A DNA stretch of 64,000 nt, from NCBI RefSeq assembly GCF_030816015.1, contig NZ_JAUSXN010000001.1, forward strand, positions 1,984,001-2,048,000, given 5' to 3'. The position numbers and the translations under genes are program-made. The notes beneath the pieces are model-generated. The model was not told where the DNA came from, ran no database searches, and saw nothing but the letters and a program-made list of their open reading frames with translations. Of the stretch, positions 1-8,635 are shown piece after piece (position 1 is the stretch's first letter; each line of letters opens with the position of its first letter). The stretch is from Pedobacter sp. W3I1. Its GTDB lineage: Bacteria > Bacteroidota > Bacteroidia > Sphingobacteriales > Sphingobacteriaceae.

Positions 1-681
1 GTTCATGGCATTGGTAATGCGTGTTACTACATCGGCAGGTACTCCAGTGCTGTTAAGTACCCAGCCCAATTGGCCGGTTGCATTAACTGTTAGTAAAGAC
101 CACTGCTGGTTCTCTCCGCCCCAGTAAGTCCATTGGTCTACATTGGCCCCATCATCAATTGACTGATTGGCGACATCGAGGTCCTTACCGCTGTTTCTGT
201 TTACAATACGATAATAGCCATTGCCAAGTGAAGTAAATAGCCACTGCTGGTTGGTTGCTCCTGAATAGGTAAATATATTTACATTGTTTCCGTCGGCTGT
301 TCCTGCCTGGTCTACCTGTAAGCCTTTGGAGCTATGCACGCCAATAATTGAATAGTAACCGCCAGAAAGCAGGGTTAAATTCCATTTTTGATTGGTTCCG
401 CCTGTACCGCCGTACTGGGAAACATTAGCGCCATCTGCAGTCTGAAATCCACCAACATCGAGAACTTTCCCGCTTTTGCGGTTCACGATGTAAAAGGTGC
501 CGTTAGTTGCGGATAGTGGAGTTTCATTAGGTGGTATTGCACCCAGTTTTCCCTTGATCGAAAGCGGATCTTTGCTTGTGTCTGGATGGGGGAGCTCGCC
601 TTTTCTGCAACTGCCGACAAGTAAAAGAACGCCAAGCATCAAGATGCTGAACGGACCTGAGGTAGAGAATTTTGTTTTCAT
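1..681 (-). CDS. Ricin-B lectin domain lipoprotein (C-terminus cut by window edge)
   Basis: The reverse strand is open from an ATG at 681 to the window edge (227 codons). The N-terminus is a lipoprotein signal (MKTKF..., hydrophobic core, lipobox VGSC with Cys near residue 25), so the protein should be anchored to a membrane after export. Residues about 50-195 form a three-repeat beta-trefoil lectin of the ricin-B type. Repeats with the NQKW / NQQW / NQQW (QxW) signature are each preceded by a 'G(K/N).(L).V....DG.NV' segment. This fold binds carbohydrate. After the lectin the chain continues (GWVLNSTGVPADVVTRI...) into what should be a catalytic or other domain that lies outside the window and that I cannot identify. 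Secretion and lectin are read directly; substrate and enzymatic role are unknown. Confidence 0.85.
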   Translation of the reverse strand, partial: MKTKFSTSGPFSILMLGVLLLVGSCRKGELPHPDTSKDPLSIKGKLGAIPPNETPLSATNGTFYIVNRKSGKVLDVGGFQTADGANVSQYGGTGGTNQKWNLTLLSGGYYSIIGVHSSKGLQVDQAGTADGNNVNIFTYSGATNQQWLFTSLGNGYYRIVNRNSGKDLDVANQSIDDGANVDQWTYWGGENQQWSLLTVNATGQLGWVLNSTGVPADVVTRITNAMN

Positions 682-699
682 AAAAATTAGGTTAGGATG

Positions 700-1740
700 A
701 ATGAACAGGCATATGTAATGTTCGTTTGGTTGGTTTAAAGAGGGCATATGCTACTCATTTAGTTGAGCCCCTCTTTTTTGCTTTGAAATGTATAATTAAT
801 TGATTTAAATTAGTTTCAAAATCAGGAACAGGTTGCCGCTGGTACATTGGCTAAATGAACCTGGTGATGCTTTTTTAACCATGTAAGGTTTGTATGCAAT
901 AAAAGATGATGAGCAGCCGTTTAACAGTGCCTGAAATTTCCGTTACGAAAAGATTGACGTTACCAGTGAATGTTTAGTGAACGGTAAGCGGCTTCAGGAA
1001 ATTTGATTGAATGGCCAATAAGAACATTAGTTTTGGTAAAGCCTGATATTCTGCTGATTTTCAATGCCAGAAGAATTTTTACATGCGAGGATAATTGGGC
1101 GTTTTGTAGCATAATTTAGTTTTTCATGTCGGTTAAAGGTTTGTTCATCGGAAAACTGGTTATATCAATTTGAATTGCCTACAACCATCAATTACCCATT
1201 AGGTAATCTGGGATAATCAGGATCTATTATGTTATACTTGGTTGAAACAAATTAACTACAAAAAATATGCATGTAGTGAGGGGTAATATCATCAAAATGA
1301 GGGGGCAAACTCTTTTTGTTTTTGCTGTTATTGCTTTATTTTAAGCTTTTTATAGAAATTGTATTTTTATATGCGTCTTTTTTAGGTTTATTTTTTCTCT
1401 GGTAAAAGAAAAAACAGATGTGGTGATCTAAGTTATAACCCAGCGTACAAAATCAGCTTCCGCATTGTAAATGATATGCCCGCAGCCATCGAATATCTGG
1501 TAGCAGAATGGTCATATCCTCCGGAGGACAAATGCCGTTAGGGTAACCAAGTTTATTGATCAGGGCGGCGTAACGGTATAAAAAATATGCTTATAAGGTA
1601 GACTGATTCAATAATTCCCTGTAAAAGGGCAGAAGCTGATCTGCAAGGATCTGGCGGTCTTCAATACCTGGATGACCGGTACAGCCACGCGCTTCCATTG
1701 CCGGAAGAAAAAAGTTTTAACCCTGCGTTCTGATGGGTAT
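700..1740. other. Gene-poor stretch with a decayed SGNH-hydrolase-like fragment
   Basis: No convincing gene is present. On the reverse strand about 1706-1590 reads LPAMEARGCTGHPGIEDR followed by a helix ending ...LLPFYRELLNQSTL and a stop. This resembles the C-terminal His block of secreted SGNH/GDSL carbohydrate esterases (usually GCDxHP), but the Asp position is Thr, and no N-terminal part or start codon continues from it. The segment further downstream on that strand (about 1560-1440) is broken by stops. I read this as a pseudogene remnant; the rest is AT-rich and featureless to me. Confidence 0.35.
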
Positions 1741-1745
1741 AGTGA

Positions 1746-1904
1746 ATCAACTCTTTTTTTTATCATGTGGAGGCAGTTTTGAAGGATGTCACGAGATTTC
1801 CTTTTACCATCGGGCTGCTTAACAAGGCAATTGGTACCTTTGAAGCTATTGATTCCCAGAAACTGGAAAATTATTCAAAAGTTTATTATATTGATAAACC
1901 TTAA
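1746..1904 (+). pseudogene. Short orphan C-terminal fragment, unrecognised
   Basis: An open frame without an ATG runs from just after a stop to a TAA about 10 bases before the next gene. It encodes about 52 residues (ending ...SKVYYIDKP). The composition looks protein-like, but the stretch has no start and no recognisable family. Given the decayed material next to it, it is best treated as a gene remnant. It could equally be a chance frame. Confidence 0.2.
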
Positions 1905-1913
1905 CACCTCTAT

Positions 1914-2477
1914 ATGAAAACCATCTGTTTTACACTCCTCTTTTTTCTTTCCTTTACTTTGGCAAATGCTCAAGGCATAAAACCTTACATCGCCATTCTT
2001 AAAACCCAAAATGGTAAATACAAAGGGATTTTATACAAAGTAGATTCAGTAAATGCGATCCTAAATCACGATGGCGAATTTATCAAGGTACCGATTAAGG
2101 AAATTAAAACCGTACAGATCAGAACAATTAAAAAGGGCTATAAAGGAATGAGTTTTATTAAAATTGGTGAGGATAGGGCTGAAGAATATAAAAGGGATGC
2201 CAGTGGTAAAATGGTTGATAAATGGGGTAAAGAAGAGCCAACTTTTAAGGAGGACGCGGCGGCCACTGTATTTTCTGTTGTTTTTACCGCACTTGCAAAT
2301 GCTGTTGCAATACCCATCCATGCCATTAATCCGAATGTAGCGCGTTTCAACTTCCGGCAGAAAGATGATCATCAATTAAATGAATTTAGTTACTATTCCA
2401 TCTACTATCAGGCTAATCCAAATGTGATGGCCGAACTACACCGGCTAAAAACCATTTCAGCTTCATTTAAACCTTAA
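1914..2477 (+). CDS. Small secreted protein, function unknown
   Basis: This is a 187-aa protein with a clear Sec signal peptide (MKTICFTLLFFLSFTLANAQG, cleavage likely after ANA). Residues 25-70 contain a short beta-rich motif (KTQNGKYKGILYKVD... IKVPIKEIKTVQIRT), as in small secreted Bacteroidota proteins that handle a 'request to express a value' fold. The remainder is mixed, with a hydrophobic Ala/Val-rich segment around residues 118-138 that may be a membrane helix or a lipid-contacting helix. No catalytic motif is visible. It stands alone between gene-poor regions, and I cannot assign a function. Confidence 0.7.
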   Translation: MKTICFTLLFFLSFTLANAQGIKPYIAILKTQNGKYKGILYKVDSVNAILNHDGEFIKVPIKEIKTVQIRTIKKGYKGMSFIKIGEDRAEEYKRDASGKMVDKWGKEEPTFKEDAAATVFSVVFTALANAVAIPIHAINPNVARFNFRQKDDHQLNEFSYYSIYYQANPNVMAELHRLKTISASFKP

Positions 2478-3299
2478 GTGTTTGGCGTATGGCATTGGGC
2501 GTTTGGAAATGGGAGTGGATAAACCATTTATAAAATATCAGCGTACTGATCTCAAAGATTGCTTTTCCGAAAAGTCCTATCGTGTGGACACATGTTTTTA
2601 AATCTAAATTTATTTTTGCCTCTTGCCTAAGGCGATCGTCATGCTGAATTTAGTTCAGCATCTTTCCTGCTATTAAAAGATTCTGGTTCTAAAAAACTAA
2701 TTTTTAGATACAAACATTGATTTTTCCGCTCTATGCCGCGGTGGCATGGTAGTTTTTCGCAGTCAACGTTGTTTTTAGCTGTGCTCAAGAATGCTGGCGC
2801 ATTTTGGAGCGCCAAAGTACCCAAAGCGCTTTGTCAATCCAGCAATGGGCCTTTTACACAATCCTACACGCATCAAAAAAACAGCGGCACTTTGTTTAAT
2901 CAGTTTTTGTTTGTGTTTTCTTTGGGCTGATTGAGCCCTTCGGGGTTTGTGTTCAGTACTTATTTAAGCTTTTAAATTAGCATTTATGAACACAAAACCA
3001 CTGCGTTTTAGGTTTGGTAGTACTATCTGTTCTTTCCTGCAACTGTTTTTTTGATTTCTCCGGCCCTTGGGATTGACGGCGTTCTTCGGTTAAAACAATG
3101 TGTTATTTGAGGAAGCTAGCAAAACGCCTAAAAAATTAACCTCAAAAAGATATGTCCACACAATAGGAAAAGTCGGGACAGGCTGGTCCGCTCGGTATTG
3201 GCCTCGCATCCGATAGCTATCGGATGAAGAAGCTGGCGATAAACTGGTTACCTGGCCTCAATTAACCGGTTAACCAGTTTATGCAATTAACCAAATGAA
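2478..3299. repeat. Intergenic region with dispersed palindromes
   Basis: There is no supportable gene in these ~820 bases. A hairpin at about 2637-2666 (GTCATGCTGAA...TTCAGCAT) belongs to a repeat family seen again at about 20772-20839 and 38835-38902. A perfect 20-bp palindrome, CATCCGATAGCTATCGGATG, lies at 3207-3226. The 65-codon frame at 2733-2930 has no start context or family resemblance and looks like non-coding repeat DNA. Confidence 0.5.
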
Positions 3300-4481
3300 C
3301 TAATGAACCATACTATTTCTTTTGCTTAAGGTTATACCAAGTGTCATTACAATACTCGATCCCAATACAACCAGGAACAAAAATGGGGTACCTACCTCCG
3401 CTATTTTTAAAGAGTCTGGCAGATTGAAATAAAGCAAAATACTAATTAGTCCGCGGGGTGCAATGTATAAAATCGGACTTAGGTTTTCTTTTTTGAATAT
3501 TTTGAGAAATATCACTCTGATAATGTAAATTGATATTAAAATGAAAAAACCATTAGCCAGTACAATTTTGTTGTTTAGGTTGCCAATATTCATGGTAAAG
3601 CCAAAAATAACAAAGAAAAATGTACGCAGAATAAAAGCACTTTCTGCCGATAATTGATAGAGCTGGGATAAATCGGCTGTTAAATTTTTATATAAAAAGA
3701 CGCTTCTAAACCAGGCATTCTCGATGGCATCGGCATTGTTTAGGAATAAGCCGGTACTTAAAATTAAAACCAGAGAAGATAGATGGTAAGACTGACCAAT
3801 GGCATAAACCAGTATCAATATAGCTATAATTAAAAAGAATTTAATGTGATGCACCAATCTGCCCATCACGTACAGCAAAACCACACAGGCAATAGCCGAT
3901 AGTAAAAGGATGAGGAAGGTACTTAAACCTAAGCCAATAAAAGCCGATGTATTGATCGAATGGTTGGTAATGGCAAAATTGAAAATGATAATGCCTAAAA
4001 TATCAGAGAAAGAAGATTCATAAATTACAAATTCTTTGTCGTGGTTGTTTAATGCCGCTGCCGAAGGGATGGCAATGGCCGAGCTGATTACGCTAAAAGG
4101 AATGGCATTAGCAATACAGGTATATAAATCGTGGTGGGTGATCTGGTAAATAATGCTTGTTATTACAACTATAGTCCCCAATAAAATGGTTAAGGCAGAG
4201 AGAAAAGCACTGCGAATAACCTTGTTTTTATGCCGGTCGTATTTAAGTTCGAGAGAGCCTTCAAAAACAATTAAAATTAAGCCTACCGTGCCCAATGTTG
4301 GTAGTATAGACAGGAAATTAAAGGTTTGTATCTTCAGGTTATCGACCAGCAAACGTAAACCAATACCTAAGAGGAGTAGCAATAAAACCGAAGGTACTTT
4401 GGTTTTACTCGCTACTAAATCAAACAGATAAGAGAAAATTACTAATCCGCTTAAAATAATAAGAATAGTATAAGTTGTCAT
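3300..4481 (-). CDS. Cation:proton antiporter (CPA family, membrane domain only)
   Basis: This is a 393-aa, highly hydrophobic protein with about 11-12 predicted membrane helices from residue 4 to 388. The opening (LVIFSYLFDLVASKTKVPSVLLLLLLGIGLR) and 'PTLGTVGLILIVFEGSLELKYD' are hallmarks of monovalent cation/H+ exchangers of the CPA1/CPA2 group. So are 'AIPFSVISSAIAIPSAAAL' and the acidic 'YESSFSDILGIIIFNF' helix where the ion-binding acids sit. There is no cytoplasmic RCK/TrkA-C tail, so regulation through nucleotide binding is not expected. The likely role is Na+ or K+ extrusion for pH/ion homeostasis at the inner membrane. It is monocistronic and 70 bp downstream of the thioesterase gene on the same strand. 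The family is secure; the ion is not known. Confidence 0.9.
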   Translation of the reverse strand: MTTYTILIILSGLVIFSYLFDLVASKTKVPSVLLLLLLGIGLRLLVDNLKIQTFNFLSILPTLGTVGLILIVFEGSLELKYDRHKNKVIRSAFLSALTILLGTIVVITSIIYQITHHDLYTCIANAIPFSVISSAIAIPSAAALNNHDKEFVIYESSFSDILGIIIFNFAITNHSINTSAFIGLGLSTFLILLLSAIACVVLLYVMGRLVHHIKFFLIIAILILVYAIGQSYHLSSLVLILSTGLFLNNADAIENAWFRSVFLYKNLTADLSQLYQLSAESAFILRTFFFVIFGFTMNIGNLNNKIVLANGFFILISIYIIRVIFLKIFKKENLSPILYIAPRGLISILLYFNLPDSLKIAEVGTPFLFLVVLGSSIVMTLGITLSKRNSMVH

Positions 4482-4551
4482 ATTTTTCAGCGTAGGGTAA
4501 ACCGCTAAAATAAAACAATCGTGTTAAGCAAAAAGGAATTTAATGAAAAAA

Positions 4552-5073
4552 TTATGCTTTAAAGAAAAGTGCCTTGAGTTCGCTGGCATCATCAGGGTTC
4601 ATTTTTCCACCTAAAACCAAACGCAATTGTCTGCGGCGTAAAGCACCATCAAACAAATCCTGTTCTTCAGGCGTTTCGGGAATAAGTTCTGGCACGGGTA
4701 TGGTACGTGCACTCTGATCAAGCGCAACAAAGGTATAATAGGCTTCATTACTTTTTTGGCGTGCACCACTTGGGATATTCTCTGCCCATACGTCTAAACG
4801 AACTTCTACCGAAGTATTAAAAGCCCTCGTTACTTTGGCTTCAATGGTAATTACATCACCTAATTTAATGGGATGTTTAAAAGAAACGTTATCAACCGAA
4901 GCGGTTACCACAATACGGTTACAGTGTTTTTGAGCCGAAATTGCCGCTGCAATATCCATCCAATGAAGCAAACGCCCACCCATTAGGTTATTTAAGGTAT
5001 TGGTATCATTTGGTAATACCAATTCATTCATGATGGTAAAACTTTCTCTTGCAAATTTCTTTTTTAAACTCAT
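4552..5073 (-). CDS. Acyl-CoA thioesterase, hotdog fold (BACH/YciA type)
   Basis: This 173-aa single hotdog domain carries the family signature around residues 28-45 (LNNLMGGRLLHWMDIAAAISA), where the conserved Asp after WM is catalytic. It is followed by 'VVTASVDNVSFKHPIKLGDVITIEAKV'. It hydrolyses acyl-CoA to free acid plus CoA in the cytoplasm. The length fits a single-domain YciA/BACH relative. A TACTTTTG sequence lies on the coding strand (plus-strand 5081-5088) eight bases upstream of the ATG, matching the Bacteroidota -7 box and implying a very short leader. It is probably its own transcription unit. The physiological acyl substrate is not predictable. Confidence 0.9.
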   Translation of the reverse strand: MSLKKKFARESFTIMNELVLPNDTNTLNNLMGGRLLHWMDIAAAISAQKHCNRIVVTASVDNVSFKHPIKLGDVITIEAKVTRAFNTSVEVRLDVWAENIPSGARQKSNEAYYTFVALDQSARTIPVPELIPETPEEQDLFDGALRRRQLRLVLGGKMNPDDASELKALFFKA

Positions 5074-5080
5074 TTAAGCG

Positions 5081-5088
5081 CAAAAGTA
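5081..5088 (-). promoter_or_regulatory. Bacteroidota-type -7 box upstream of the thioesterase gene
   Basis: TACTTTTG on the minus strand, 7 bp from the start codon, fits the TAnnTTTG -7 consensus of Bacteroidota. A TTTG candidate for the -33 box (plus 5115-5118) is spaced rather far away, so the assignment is tentative. Confidence 0.35.
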
Positions 5089-5147
5089 AGTAAAATGTGG
5101 TTAAAATGGTATTGCAAATAGATTCTGTCGGATTTGGAAAAGGTTTC

Positions 5148-6765
5148 TGCAGTGATCTGCGTAATTAGCGGGAAAAGCATACGCAAAATTGTTCCCGCAG
5201 ATTCAATAGATTAGCGCAGATTTATTAAGTTGTTTCTCTGCGGGTATCGGCGAAATCAGCGGGAAAAGCATACGCAAGATTGTTCCCGCAGATTCAATAG
5301 ATTAGCGCAGATTTATTAAGTTGTTTTCTGCGATGATCTGTGCAATTAGCGGGAAAAGCATACGCGAGATTGTTCCCGCAGATTCAATAGATTAGCGCAG
5401 ATTTATTAAGTTGTTTTCTGCGATGATCTGTGCAATTAGCGGGAAAAGCATACGCGAGATTGTTCCCGCAGATTCAATAGATTAGCGCGGGTTTATTTAT
5501 CTGTTTTCTGCGATGATCTGTGCAATTAGCGGGAAAAGCATACGCGAGATTGTTCCCGCAGATTCAATAGATTAGCGCGGGTTTATTTATCTGTTTTCTG
5601 CGATGATCTGTGCAATTAGCGGGAAAAGCATACGCAAAATTGTTCCCGCAGATTCACCAGATTAGCGCAAACTTATTTATCTGTTTTCTGAGATGATCTG
5701 CGCAATTAGCGGGAAAAGCATACGCGAGATTGTTCCCGCAGATTCAATAGATTAGCGCAGATTTATTAAGTTGTTTTTCTGCGGTGATCTGCGTAATTAG
5801 CGGGAAAAGCATACGCATGATTGTTCCTGCAGATTCAACAGATTAGCGCGGGTTTATTTATCTGTTTTCTGCGATGATCTGCGCAGTTAGCAGGAAAAGC
5901 ATACGCAAGATTGTTCCCGCAGATTCAATAGATTAGCGCAGATTTATTAAGTTGTTTTCTGCGATGATCTGTGCAATTAGCGGGAAAAGCATACGCGAGA
6001 TTGTTCCCGCAGATTCAATAGATTAGCGCAGATTTATTAAGTTGTTTTCTGCGATGATCTGTGCAATTAGCGGGAAAAGCATACGCGAGATTGTTCCCGC
6101 AGATTCAATAGATTAGCGCGGGTTTATTTATCTGTTTTCTGCGATGATCTGTGCAATTAGCGGGAAAAGCATACGCAAGATTGTTCCCGCAGATTCAATA
6201 GATTAGCGCAGATTTATTAAGTTGTTTTTCTGCGATGATCTGCGCAATTAGCGGGAAAAGCATACGCGAGATTGTTCCCGCAGATTCAATAGATTAGCGC
6301 GGGTTTATTTATCTGTTTTCTGCGATGATCTGTGCAATTAGCGGGAAAAGCATACGCAAGATTGTTCCCGCAGATTCAATAGATTAGCGCAGATTTATTA
6401 AGTTGTTTTTCTGCGATGATCTGCGCAGTTAGCAGGAAAAGCATACGCGAGATTGTTCCTGCAGATTCAATAGATTAGCACAAATTTATTAAGTTGTTTT
6501 CTGCGGGTATCTGCGAAATCAGCGGGAAAATGGCATGCAGCGCTGTTCCTTTAAATAAAAAAGAGCATACGCAAGATTGTTTCCCTAGATTCAATAGATT
6601 AGCGCAAACTTATTTATCTGTTTTCTGCGGTGATCTGCGCAATTAGCGGGAAAAGCATACACAAGATTGTTTCCCGCAGATTCAATAGATTAGCGCAAAT
6701 TTATTAAGTTGTTTTTCTGCGGGTATCGGCGAAATCAGCGGGAAAAGAGCCTGCAAGGGTTGTTG
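5148..6765. repeat. Tandem array of ~90-bp units (about 18 copies)
   Basis: The block GCGGGAAAAGCATACGC recurs at about 5168, 5259, 5349, 5439, 5529, 5619, 5709, 5800, 5890, 5980, 6070, 6160, 6251, 6341, 6432, 6522, 6646 and 6738, a period of 90-91 bp. Each unit holds a small inverted repeat (GCGGGAA ... TTCCCGC, 31 bp overall) inside a larger imperfect one (CTGCGNNNATCTGCG...TTAGCG / ATTAGCGCAGA). Neighbouring copies alternate between a few variants (AAGTTGTTTTCTG versus TATCTGTTTTCTG), as expected from unequal exchange. The last copies are decayed, and one carries a ~34-bp insertion. No open frame spans the array. It separates the thioesterase gene from the amylase gene. Confidence 0.95.
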
Positions 6766-6823
6766 ATGTAAATTCAAAAACAATTTTTCGGCTCTCATGT
6801 TTATCCTAACAAAAATCAAATTA

Positions 6824-8311
6824 ATGCAAAACCAGACCCTGATCCAATTTTTCCATTGGTACTATAATGAAGAACAAAATTTGTGGACTAAAGTAGCTGC
6901 CGAAGCCAGTCATTTAAAAGAAATTGGTATAACGTCTGTTTGGTTACCCCCGGCTTATAAATCAAATAATGCGGCTTATGATGTTGGTTATGCGGTTTAT
7001 GATCTATTCGATTTGGGCGAGTTTGATCAGAAAGGAAGTGTAAATACCAAACATGGTTCGAAAGACGAGTATCTCAAAGCGATTGAAGCGCTCCACGATA
7101 ATGAGATTGGTGTTTTAGCCGATGCCGTTTTTAACCACAAAGCCGGTGGCGATGAACTCGAAAAAATAGCGGTTAGAACTGTAAATCCTGAAAATAGAAA
7201 TGAATTTACCAGCGATGTTTTCGAAATAGAAGCCTGGACGAAATTTACTTTTCCGGGGCGACAGGGAAAATATTCTGAATTTATATGGGATCATGAGTGT
7301 TTTAGCGGAGTTGACTGGGCTGAAGACCTCAAAAAAACGGCGATTTATTCGATCCAGAATTATTTAGGAGAAGGTTTTGAAGTGGTTCCATCTATTGAAT
7401 TTGGAAATTACGATTATCTGATGTTCAACGATATCGATTACCGAAACAGGGCAGTAATTGAAGAGTTAAAATACTGGGGCGAATGGATAGTCGAAACCAC
7501 TAAAGTAGACGGTTTTCGGTTAGATGCGGTTAAACACATCAATCCTGATTTCATTGTAGAGTGGATCGATCACCTGAATCAAAAATTTAACCGCGAATTT
7601 TTTATCGTAGCCGAAGATTGGAATGTGGTGGATAGAGAAGGACAATTGAAATATATTGAGATTACCGGCGGCAGGACACAAATATTCGATTCGCTCCTGC
7701 ATCATAATTTTTTCCTGGCCAGTAAGGATGAAGCCTATGATATGCGGACCATTTTTGATGGGAGCCTGGTTCAGGTGAAGCCAGATCTGGCTGTAACATT
7801 TGTCGATAATCATGATTCGCAACCTTTACAGGCACTGGAATCTTATGTCGATTTTTGGTTCAGGCCTTTGGCTTATGCCATGATCTTGTTGCGTGTACAA
7901 GGTATTCCGTGTTTGTTCTTTCCTGATCTGTACGGAGGAATTTATGATGATAAAGATAAAGAAGGCGATGAGGCGCATGTTGAGTTAGTTGCAATTCCGG
8001 TGGTAGAAACCATGAGTAAAATCCGTACAACCTTAGCCTACGGTGAGCAACGCGATTATTTTGACCATAATATTTGTGTTGGCTGGACCCGGGCAGGAGA
8101 TGATGAACATGAAAATAGTGGGCTGGCGGTATTGTTGAGCACAGGAGAGGAAGGTTTTAAAGAAATGGAAATCGGTAAACATTTTGCCGGAAAAACTTTT
8201 GTTGATGCGTTGGGCTACAGAGAACAGGAAGTAGTTATTGATGAAAATGGTTGGGCGGAGTTTCATTGCAATGCCGGAAGTGTATCGGTGTGGGTTTTGA
8301 AGGTGGGGTAG
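6824..8311 (+). CDS. Cytoplasmic alpha-amylase, GH13 subfamily 5 type
   Basis: This 495-aa enzyme starts at ATG 6824 (MQNQTLIQFFHWYY), the usual start in this family. An upstream in-frame ATG at 6797 would add nine atypical residues. There is no signal peptide, so it acts inside the cell on maltodextrins or glycogen. The four GH13 regions are visible: I DAVFNH near residue 100, II GFRLDAVKH near 230 (Asp nucleophile), III VAEDW near 262 (Glu acid/base) and IV FVDNHDSQ near 326. The C-terminal beta domain ends ...GSVSVWVLKVG. It hydrolyses alpha-1,4-glucosidic bonds. It stands alone, downstream of the tandem array, and no sugar transporter or regulator is adjacent. Confidence 0.95.
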   Translation: MQNQTLIQFFHWYYNEEQNLWTKVAAEASHLKEIGITSVWLPPAYKSNNAAYDVGYAVYDLFDLGEFDQKGSVNTKHGSKDEYLKAIEALHDNEIGVLADAVFNHKAGGDELEKIAVRTVNPENRNEFTSDVFEIEAWTKFTFPGRQGKYSEFIWDHECFSGVDWAEDLKKTAIYSIQNYLGEGFEVVPSIEFGNYDYLMFNDIDYRNRAVIEELKYWGEWIVETTKVDGFRLDAVKHINPDFIVEWIDHLNQKFNREFFIVAEDWNVVDREGQLKYIEITGGRTQIFDSLLHHNFFLASKDEAYDMRTIFDGSLVQVKPDLAVTFVDNHDSQPLQALESYVDFWFRPLAYAMILLRVQGIPCLFFPDLYGGIYDDKDKEGDEAHVELVAIPVVETMSKIRTTLAYGEQRDYFDHNICVGWTRAGDDEHENSGLAVLLSTGEEGFKEMEIGKHFAGKTFVDALGYREQEVVIDENGWAEFHCNAGSVSVWVLKVG

Positions 8312-8326
8312 GAGAAGGAGTGATAT

Positions 8327-8615
8327 CGTGGTCTGTGGGGACACAGACCACGGCGCTAGAATCGTCATTTCGACCGTAGTGGAGAAATCTTTGAACATAG
8401 TTTTAGCAACATTAAAAGATCAATCCCATGGTCTGTGTCCTCACAGACCATTTATCAGCAATTCCATCAAGTAGTCTGTGGTGGCACAGACCACGGGACG
8501 AACATTGTAGTGCCGATGATAGGCCACGTAGAATCGTCATTTCGACCGCAGTGGAGAAATCTTTGAACTATGTTAAAAGATCTCTCCATTTCGCTGCGCT
8601 TCAGTCGAGATGACG
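8327..8615. repeat. Cluster of palindromic elements (two families)
   Basis: Three hairpins of the 'GTGGTCTGTG ... CACAGACCAC' family sit at 8327-8352, 8428-8451 and 8472-8496. A half copy (8363-8392) and a full copy (8535-8615) of the 'CGTCATTTCGACCG ... AGATCTCTCC ... CAGTCGAGATGACG' family also lie here. Both families recur elsewhere in the window. The first hairpin lies 16 bp after the amylase stop and could act as a transcript-end structure, although it has no T-run. Confidence 0.8.
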
Positions 8616-8635
8616 ATGCTTTATTTGAACATTAT

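Noticed and set aside
497..700. 67-codon plus-strand frame at the left edge
   Set aside because: It is antisense to the well-supported ricin-lectin lipoprotein gene.
2733..2930. 65-codon frame in the 2.5-3.3 kb gap
   Set aside because: It has no start context, no family and no codon bias like its neighbours; it lies in repeat-like intergenic DNA.
5148..6765. The 90-bp tandem array as a CRISPR array
   Set aside because: The whole unit is conserved rather than alternating constant repeats with unique spacers, the period is too long, and no cas gene is near.
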